Source: Lepiota brunneoincarnata (taxonomy: Eukaryota > Basidiomycota > Agaricomycetes > Agaricales > Agaricaceae). Taken from it: a stretch of 64,000 nucleotides of DNA. The position numbers were made by a program, and so were the translations under genes. Shown here in pieces: positions 56,545-64,000 of the stretch. The notes beneath the pieces were generated by a model, which worked only from the letters and a program-made list of their open reading frames with translations, searched no databases and was not told the DNA's origin. Every line of letters begins with the position of its first letter. Position 1 is the stretch's first letter. The DNA lies in the NCBI GenBank assembly GCA_023014365.1, contig JAEBUN010000017.1, positions 124,001-188,000 on the forward strand. Reading direction: 5' to 3'.

Positions 56545-57495
56545 AACAGGCAGGAATGAAGGCTGTAGTCAAGCAAAAAAAGCCTTTACTCTCTAACAAG
56601 CATAAGAGAGCTTGACTGGATTTTGCTCTGACACACCAGCATTGGACTGTGGAGGACTGGAAGCTGGTTGTATGGTCTGACAAGACCAAAATCAATCATT
56701 TGGGGTCAGATGGGAGGAAGTGGAGATGGAAAAAGAAGGGAGAAGGGCTCAGTAAAAGATTGGTTAAGGAAACTCTGAAGTATGGAGGAGGATCAGTAAT
56801 GGTTTGGGGCTGTATGCTATGGGATGGCCCAGGCTATGCAGTGAGGATTGATGGAAGGATGGATGCAGAGTTGTTTGTGCAAATTTTGGAGGAAGATCTG
56901 AAGAAGAGTCTCCAGTGGTCCAAGCTTAAACCCTGAGATATCATCTTTCAGCAAGATAATGACCCCAAATATAAGAGTACACTGGCCACAGAATGGTTTC
57001 AAAAAAATCATTTTAGGCTCCTAACCTGGCTAGCACAGTCACCTGACCTCAATCCCATTGATCACTTATGGGATTATGTGAAGAGAAAGCTGGGAGAGTA
57101 TGAATCCCCTCCTAAGGGTATAGACAAGTTGTAACAGAGGATAGAGAAGGAGTGGGATACTATTCCAGCTTCTGAGTGTCAGAAGTTAATTGAAAGTATG
57201 CCTAGAAGAGTAGCAGCTATTCTCAAAGCTAAGGGGGGCCACTCTAAGTACTGGGAAAAAATAGGATGGCCTAGTATAATATGTCATTGACAAAACTGTT
57301 CCAATGACTTAAAATGCTTACAAAATTCATAATTACCTAAGTTAGAAGTATTACATTACATAACATTGTAGGATCAAACATGACATGTTTTGCTATGTTT
57401 GTAGATGTTTCTATAAATCTAGCCATTTTATTTACTGAGTTATTACTACTCTAAGTCAAAAGTACAAAACATTGGAACAGTTTTGTGGGTCACTG
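56545..57495 (+). mobile_element. Tc1-type element b2, 5'-truncated
   Basis: It begins within the transposase (GMKAVVKQKK) and ends at 57495 before TA (57496-57497). The right arm is bounded by CAAAACTGTTCCAATG (57291-57306) and its reverse complement (57470-57485). The left arm is missing. The transposase (to ~57250) has WSDKTKINHLGSDG (first Asp), GGGSVMVWGCMLWDGPGY, IIFQQDNDPKYKS (second Asp) and QSPDLNPIDHLW, where the final Glu is Asp. TGA at ~56937 and TAA at ~57132 break it. Confidence 0.82.
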
Positions 57496-57497
57496 TA

Positions 57498-58719
57498 TAT
57501 ATTGGGCTATGGTAGCCTTCAGAGATCAGCAGCAATCACAGTTATTGGATAGTTCATATATGGAATATGTAACTATTTGACCTGTTAGCGTTAGAATGTG
57601 TATGGTACACATCTGCACCAATTCTCTCCTATCATCTCTAGTGATAAAACACCTAAGACTTTTCTAAGTCTTCTTTAATTAATTGAACTCTATAAATTTA
57701 TATAGAGGGTAGTTACACACCATGCACCAGATCCCAGAATCAACTTAGACTCTAACCTGACTTAGTCAGCCAGGAGAACCGACAGAGGATTTAGTGCCCT
57801 CTAGCCAGATCGTGGGAGACTGTCCTGGCCTTCTACAGCCCATGCTTCACCAGGGAATTCGTATAGAGCCCCAGCTACTGGGGTTCCCATTCCTGGGCAG
57901 GTGGTTTGCTGGTGCCAACTGGCACAGATCCCCACCTGTCCCAGGTCTCTGCCTTGCCCACAGCCAACCACATTGCATTTCCAGGGGTTCATAGACCCCT
58001 AGTGTGGAGTTATTTCAGCCCCAAGCCCATGCCACACACCATTGCATAGAACACCCATTTGGGGATCAAACCCAGAGCATGCCCAGATGCAGTCCCACCC
58101 AGGAGTCTGTGGTGCAAATGGCAGACCTCCCCAATCAGCAACCCCTAAGGGAAGCTGTAGGTCACCACAGAACACCCAGCACCCCACCCTTTGACATGGA
58201 CCCAGGAACCTACTACCATAGACTAACGACTGCTACTCACCCGGAGTATGCCAGCAGCATGCTGGACTGGGCTTTCCCAATGTGGGGGGGTTGCCTGGCC
58301 CCAATCAGGATATTCAACCTGTTTTTGTAATCTTCCCCCACTTACTGCATCCTATGCTTTCACTCCCTTATTGGGCACAGCTGATCTGGTCCAATTGAGA
58401 TCAATCCAGATCCACCACTTTGGGCTCCAACAATCTCTCCCCCAGATTTACCCCAGATCAGCAATTTCCAGTCACCAAATCGAGAACTGAGATCAAGGAG
58501 ACTGCTGAATTTCCTCAGAGATAGTTTACCCACCCGAAGAACTGAGTACATGGTAATATCCAACGACAACCACATGACCTTTCCCCACTTCACAGGTATG
58601 GAGGATAAGAGGGAATCGAACCCCCAACCTTTCTGGCAGCTATGCACAGCCACCTCTCCCCATCTTTAGTAATTGAAACCACTGGGCTAGAGGGGCCCAT
58701 TTATCCCTTTCTTCTTTTA
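57498..58719. other. Unassigned segment, GC-rich from ~57730, with Pol III-like boxes
   Basis: It stands out from the AT-rich Tc1 DNA on both sides. On the minus strand TAGCCCAGTGG (58689-58679) matches the A-box consensus and GGTTCGATTCC (58622-58612) the B-box consensus exactly, 67 nt apart start to start. A cloverleaf cannot be closed (acceptor strands do not pair; no proper anticodon loop). It may be a tRNA-derived SINE. A frame at 58004-58330 is unrecognisable. Confidence 0.35.
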
Positions 58720-59017
58720 ACTACAAAACTCTTTTATTACCAGTAGAGATAAGATGAATAGCATGCCAGATATTGGTAATAGAGAGTTTTGAAGGATGTC
58801 CTCCAAGTGATTTGGTAAGGCTGGAACAATTCTTAGAGGCTAGCCTGGATATGGTACTGTGCCCAACACTAGTAATTGCCTCAATTTTAGTATAGGACTG
58901 ATGAGAATTTGGCATAGAGAGAATGATTTGCTTTAGAGTAAAAGATACTGTAATAGCTTTATGGTAAGTGAGGGGGTTGAGAATGATGGGATATGGTTGT
59001 TAGCACATCTATTTATA

Positions 59018-60609
59018 CAGTAGCTGCCAAAATCTTTCCAATGTTCTCTAGGTCTCAACTATTCCTTGCATAGCTCTAGATGTACTGAAGCTAGAGACCT
59101 CATATTTTAAATATATATACCCCTATATCTTATCTACTAATTGATCCAGTGATAATTACATAATATTCCCTATTTGGAAGTCAATGAATTAACCAATATT
59201 TATCATACATTGGAAAGGTTTTGGAACTCTTAATATATAATCACATGATTTTGTTTAATATAATCAAATAAATGCAAATAAAATCATGTGATCCTATAGG
59301 ATAGTGTATATATATAGGTGCTTACTTCCCATACTTAACCCAACTCCCCAACCTACCATACTCTACCATGAGGTCACTTTCTACCACCTAGACCAATCAC
59401 ATTCTCTCTCTCTTGGACAAGGGAATTTCTGCTGCCCAAATCTCTTCTACTATGGGCCTAGGCCTTAGTACTATATCCAGACTTTGCTCCAAACATCAAT
59501 CAACACTCTCCAAGTCTGTTGGTGGCCATCCATCCAAGCTTTCCCCCTGTGATACCTACTATGCTGTCAAACTCATTACCTTCTAAAAGGCCTATAATGT
59601 TGTTCAGGTTACCAAATCACTCCAACACATGGCCCAGCAATCTACAGGGCACTCAAAAGAGCTGGAATGAAAGCTGTAGTCAAAGTGAAATAACCTTTTC
59701 TCAGCTTGGCTCACTAGCAGAAGAGGATGGAGTGGGCTGAGGTACATGTCAACTGGACTTTGGAAGACTGCAAGAGGGTAGGTTGGTCAGATGAAACCAA
59801 AATCAATCATTTGGGATCAGATGGAAGGCATTGGGTTTGGAAAAGAAGGTCAGAGAAGCTGAAAAGTAGGCTGGTAGATGGAACTAGGAAGTTTGGAGGA
59901 GGTTCTATCATGGTCTGGGGCTGCATGTTATGGGAAGGAGGGGAATTTCCATGCAGGATTGAGGGGAAGATGGATGCTGACCTTGATACCAGCATTTTGG
60001 AGGATGAACTGCAGGAAAGCCTTTGGTAGTACAAGAAAAAGGTGAGAGATATTGTCTTCCAACAAGACAATAATCCCAAGCACAAGAGCAAAACAGCTAC
60101 AAAGTGGTTTAAAAGGGCTAAAATAGAGGTTATAGTATGGCTCCTACAGTCTCCTGACCTTAATCCTATTGAACACCTATGGACTTATGTACATCAAAAG
60201 GAGGCTAGAGGAGTATGATACTCCTTCTGGAGGAATATTGGAGTTATGGGAGAGGACAGAGGTGAAGTGGAATAAGATTCCACCTTCAATGTGTCAGAAT
60301 TTGATTGAAAGTATGCCTAGAAGGGTTCAGGCTATTTTGGAGGCTAGGAGGGGCTATACCAAGTACTAAATACCCATAATTGTATGTTTTGTTTAATGAG
60401 TTCCAAAATCTTTCCAATGCACTATATATATTGTTTAATTTATTGACTTCCAAATATAGAATATTATGTAATCATTACTAAATCAATTAGTAGATAAGAT
60501 ATAGGGGTATATATATTTAAAATATGAGGTCTCTAGCTTTAGTACATCTAGAACTATGCAAGGAATAGTTGAGACCTAGAGAACATTGGAAAGGTTTTGG
60601 CAGCTACTG
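59018..60609 (+). mobile_element. Tc1-type element d (1592 bp)
   Basis: TA on both sides (59016-59017, 60610-60611), ends CAGTAGCTGCC...GGCAGCTACTG. Arms are bounded by CCAAAATCTTTCCAATG (59027-59043) and a near-exact reverse complement (59208-59224), mirrored on the right (60403-60419, 60584-60600). Same length as element a1 though a different family. Confidence 0.9.
59368..60369 (+). pseudogene. DD34E Tc1 transposase of element d
   Basis: Start MRSLSTT; HTH region GLGLSTISRLCSKHQSTLSKSVGGHP. Catalytic domain: GWSDETKINHLGSDG (first Asp), GGGSIMVWGCMLWEGG, IVFQQDNNPKHKSK (second Asp), QSPDLNPIEHLW (Glu). I count 34 residues between the second Asp and the Glu, which places it in the Tc1 family. 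It ends RRGYTKY at 60367-60369. Stops at ~59380, ~59586 and ~60029 and a frame change near 60190 inactivate it, but all three catalytic residues remain. Confidence 0.85.
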
Positions 60610-60909
60610 TATGTCAAAGACACATGGTCACACAATCTTGTTGATTCACAATCAACAGAGTCATGTGATTGCTTGGATTAGTATCAAAAATTACTATTGA
60701 CAAAACTGTTCCAATGACTTAAAATGCTTACAAAATTCATAATTGCCTTATTTGGAAGTATTCCATATGGCAACTTTGCAGGGTCAGATATGACATACAT
60801 ATTTGGCTATGTTTATAAATATATTCACAAATTTGTCCATTTTATTCATTGAGCTATTATTACTTTAAGTCAAAAGTACAAAACATTGGAATGGTTTTGT
60901 GGGTTACTA

Positions 60910-62174
60910 TACACTCATGTCCCATTTTTATCACTGTTGTTGTCATAGATGGTGTAGTTTGGTTTGTCTGAGCAGCCAGAGTTAGCTACACTAATTGCAG
61001 TACTGTAGAGGCACCAAATGGGTTCATATAAAATGAGTTTTGGATTGGTAACACTAAGTAAATCATTGATTTTTTTTAAAAAAAAAAGACTCCTGGGTTG
61101 TGTTAGACAAAGTGACAAAACACTTATTAATTAGTAACAAATTGTATTATATAAACAAATATCTGTTATGTACATAAGAGGATATCTATACACTGAGCTT
61201 CATACCCTGTATCCATCTCAACAATATGTATTGCATGCCAACTACAATAAAATTCACTGGGGATTTGTGAAAAAATATTAATTTTGCTACCAAATATGGA
61301 AGAATATACCAAATAAGGCAAAGGGCTTTGCAGATTTTTATGATTTTTCTGAGATTTATGTACATTGACATGCAGTATATGGGACCTTAGACTACTAAAT
61401 CCTTTTCTGTGAAAAGGAGTAACATACTGAGAACCTTTACACTTGACCAAATCACACTATTATTGATGACATGTGAATACATCAGTGATTGTTGATCCAC
61501 TCAAGCTAGTGGCTAGTGATCAGTGTGTCACTGATACTATTGACTTGTAATTATATCAATTAAAACTTGCACAAAAATTATGAGAGACTTTGAGTCTGCT
61601 TGAAATATATTGTACATCATATCATAATTTCAATGCAGTCAAGAGATGCTGTGCTGAGTGGTCAAAGGTCCATTCAAAGGTCATCAACAGACTATCATAA
61701 ACAGATAACATCAAAAGCCCCCCCTCTTGCAGTCATTCCAGACTGGCACAGTGCATGATAGTGGTACTAGTATGTAGTCCTGACTTCAAGCTTTCTAGTA
61801 ATGTCTATTTCATGTATTTTGACAGAGTATGCATGACAATATCATTCTTATCAAATCTGTCTCTTAGCATCATGTGATGATTTTGTGTTTTGATGCATGA
61901 CAGCTAGATTCTATCATCTCTAGTGCTACATTCATAGACAGAATCATATAAAAATTTGCATATCATTATAGAATGCAGTCCCCTATACGGGTACCAAGTT
62001 TGAAGTGAAACGGTTCAGGTGTTCGTACAGAATTTCAGCAGTGTCTCGTCTGTCTCACAATGGGCTAAGCGACAGTATTCCATCACCGTTTCCGGCTACA
62101 TGAAAACATACTCTCTGAGGGAAAATTACATATTATACTCGACTCCTCCCAATTGTCCTCCATTTATACCTTCC
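60910..62174. other. AT-rich spacer between the transposon cluster and the caspase-like gene
   Basis: No supported gene or element. An A run at ~61078-61088 and weak short frames only. The last part is presumably the 3' untranslated region of the minus-strand gene; TATAAATGG (antisense) near 62160 is not informative. It may contain old diverged repeats that I cannot recognise. Confidence 0.5.
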
Positions 62175-64000
62175 TCAGGCACCCTTCAACTGAACAACTG
62201 TTGCACACATCGTAGCCCAAAAATCCACCTTGGGCCTTTCAGCAGCCGCAACCTGCCCAGCACGTGTTGGAGTAGCACGGTACGGACAATCTTGGGCAAC
62301 AGTTCTCAAATTCGCTGGAGCTGTTGTCAGAAACAGCTTGAAGAACCCTACATCCTTGGTTATTCCATCAGGCATCCAAAATTCCCAAGGGTCGACACCA
62401 CTTTCGCCGTATCCTATTGGAAACTCGGATTTGGGCGGTAGGATAACATCGACTCGGGATGCAGAGGTGGAGGTTCCTACACCAGTTGGCGGGAGATACC
62501 ATGGTGCTATTGGCCTCTTAGACAATTTATCATGTACAAACAAACAATGATACCCACTGATTGAGAGTTCGGAGGGGTCGAAGTAGAAGAGGTGGGGGTA
62601 AAGCGGTAGGTCCGTACGGTTGTCAATTATAGCTCCATACCGTTTAGTGTGTGGCTCTACAACAACCGTCGCAAGGTCTCGAACAAATATATTTCCGCCG
62701 ACTGGCTTGCCGAAAAGGTCAAAATCTTCGTTATAGGACATTTCGAGCTCTCTCATTTCCATAGACACGTTGACCGGCGGAACATCTGGGTTCGTGCGAC
62801 ACAGGTGGAATCGGAAGTTGATCATACACCGAACAACCTCCTGTAGGACCCATGTATTGCTCTCAGGGATTGTGAATGGGGAGCGGGTACCAATGTGCTC
62901 GGCGGCCATGGGCAAATGGTGGTCGATGTAGACGGTCCCATCCTGAAGTGTTAGGACAAGGTCCGCCGAGGATATGTCCTTGACAACCCCAACAGAGTGC
63001 AAGGCACAGAAATCACTAGTAAAGACGGACTCGAGCCAAATAAGATCGGGAGAAAAGATTGTAAGAGATTCAGATGGTCGCTCGATGAGCTTGCAATAAA
63101 AAATGCGGTGGAGGTCAAGCGGGGGGGAGTCGGGTGTGAACTTGAGGCGAGATGAGAACGTGTCTACTGAGGAGACAACGAGATTTCCCAGGGCAGGATT
63201 AGGCTGCTGTGGCAGGGATACAAGATTCGATTTGTGAACCGAGAACTTCGAGCCAATGGATATGCCTTGTGCAGTCCCAGCTTCCAATGTTAATATTTCG
63301 CTATGCTTGTTACCAAGAATGAAGCTCTTGTCACCCCCTTGGATCCTATGATTGAACAACCTCCTATAAATCTGCGCTCCTTCACAATGAGCATTCTGCC
63401 TAAGAAACCTGAGTAAAGGGACCAGTAGAATAGTGAAGTTCACATACCAACGAGGCATATTCAACTTATGCATGAGGGATGTATATGTCAGATCCTCGAC
63501 ATTGTGCTCATGCAGCACTTTCAACAAGCTATGGGTGAACACCCCATTGGGCTTGTTAGGGTGCTCGTGCGCAAGTTGCTGACGTCCACACGCGGCGAGC
63601 AATACATGCGAGGAGTGGTTCTTGCCCGAAAATCCTTGGGTGGCATTTGTACTGCGCGATATGTTTCCGACGACACCATCATCATAGTGTGGCGGGATGG
63701 GGGGTGGACGGTAAATACGACGGGGGACGTAGCCTCCTTTCTCCGCAGAACATACATCTTCGCCCCGATTCGCTCCCGCCGAATGACAGCAGTCCAAAAC
63801 GAGCGTCTAGTGCGCGGTCAGATCCACGAACACAAAATGTCCCGATTTTTTGGTAATTTCGCTCACAATGTTATTACCCCTTGTCTCCGAGAGCCGATTC
63901 AATAACACCGATATCGTTCTATCTGGAATTGCTGGCACCGCCTCCTCTTCTCTAATGATTCCTCTCTTGCCGTATTCGTCTATAATCTCTCGCTCATGGA
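62175..64000 (-). CDS. Caspase-domain (peptidase C14, metacaspase-like) protein, 5' partial
   Basis: The only clear host gene, continuing past the window on the 5' side. Exon to 63867: DRTISVLLNRLSETRGNNI; intron 63807-63866; then TLVLDCCHSAGANRG with the catalytic Cys of C14 peptidases. The His (usually GHG) would lie upstream, out of view. LLAACGRQQLAHE and NGVFTHSLLKVL complete the caspase fold, then a second intron (63400-63447), then QNAHCEGAQIYRRLF. A ~330-residue C-terminal region of unknown function follows (SFILGNKHSEILTLEAGTAQGI...FLTTAPANLRTVAQD), ending at 62175-62177. No signal peptide is visible in this part. The layout resembles the expanded caspase-like families of agarics; the substrate is unknown. 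It keeps CpG and one open frame, so it appears functional. Confidence 0.85.
63400..63447 (-). other. Predicted 48-nt intron in the caspase-like gene
   Basis: GTATGT...TTCTTAG on the minus strand. Splicing joins CGTTG to GCAGAAT to read MPRWQNAHCEG. Its length is a multiple of three and it has no stop, so the unspliced frame stays open and a naive ORF call includes 16 hydrophobic residues (YVNFTILLVPLLRFLR) that look like a membrane segment. Confidence 0.75.
63807..63866 (-). other. Predicted 60-nt intron in the caspase-like gene
   Basis: GTGAGC...GCACTAG on the minus strand with a CTGAC branch-point motif 10 nt before the acceptor. It contains an in-frame stop; removing it joins GNNI to TLVLDCCHSAG, restoring the conserved strand before the catalytic Cys. 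Confidence 0.8.

Larger units (their letters stand above)
58720..60909 (-). mobile_element. Tc1-type element b3, 5' half, with element d nested
   Basis: Outer end at 60909 before TA (60910-60911). The arm is bounded by CATTGGAATGGTTTTG (60884-60899) and CAAAACTGTTCCAATG (60701-60716). A leader 60700-60612 follows and, after element d, the transposase N-terminus (~58985-58720): LSMPNSHQSY, HSTISRLASKNCSSLTKSLGGHP. The catalytic part is absent; the unassigned segment replaces it. Confidence 0.75.

Noticed and set aside
57583..57719. A 137-bp mini-LTR (TGTTAGCG...TTACACA)
   Set aside because: Termini fit TG...CA, but there is no target duplication and no second copy in the window.
58600..58700. 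A functional tRNA gene
   Set aside because: The A- and B-box motifs are good, but the acceptor strands do not pair and the best anticodon stem has a mismatch and no T33. At most it is tRNA-derived.

Overview
The window looks like transposon-packed heterochromatin from a filamentous basidiomycete, most likely an Agaricomycete. This is inferred from EN-RT-RNase H LINEs of Tad-like layout, chromodomain Ty3/gypsy elements, pogo and DD34E Tc1 transposons, and a caspase-domain (metacaspase-like) host gene with 48- and 60-nt introns. That gene, at the right edge (62175 to beyond 64000, minus strand), is the only convincing host gene. About 60 kb of the 64 kb is nested mobile DNA.

Layout. 1-3291: a Tc1 remnant inside a LINE endonuclease piece, a LINE-B 3' end with poly(A), and a 5'-truncated LINE-A (A1). 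3292-~10970: a minus-strand LINE-B (B2) split by a 1300-bp solo LTR. ~10971-11835: unassigned. 11836-24896: LINE-A copy A2, interrupted by a complete gypsy element G1 (12352-19968, itself carrying a nested solo LTR), a second solo LTR and a 250-bp solo LTR. 24897-33166: gypsy G2, split by LINE-A copy A3 (25410-31617). 33167-36842: decayed minus-strand gypsy G3 with a fresh solo LTR in gag. ~36954-40718: pogo/CENP-B transposase split by a Tc1 element. 40745-42435: Tc1 pieces and a solo LTR. 42436-45246: AT-rich DNA with a zinc-knuckle remnant and a 385-bp solo LTR. 45247-52533: decayed gypsy G4, minus strand. 52902-60909: LTR and Tc1 nests. 60910-62174: spacer before the host gene.

Insertion order can be read from exact target-site duplications and from CpG decay. 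Old copies have lost nearly all CpG (C-to-T and G-to-A changes, many creating stops), while late insertions keep it. One LTR family has 51 CpGs in the copy at 12352 and 4 in the copy at 53094.

Most notable observations: (i) G1 appears to be a self-primed element, because 11 nt in its LTR about 34 nt downstream of a TATA box are the exact complement of the sequence 2 nt after the 5' LTR; (ii) G1 has a conserved A5 slip site at the gag stop; (iii) the Tc1 families have ~200-bp arms that are each bounded by their own inverted repeats; (iv) LINE-A copy A2 carries the 3' end of the other LINE family. All homology statements come from reading the sequence; no database search was run.
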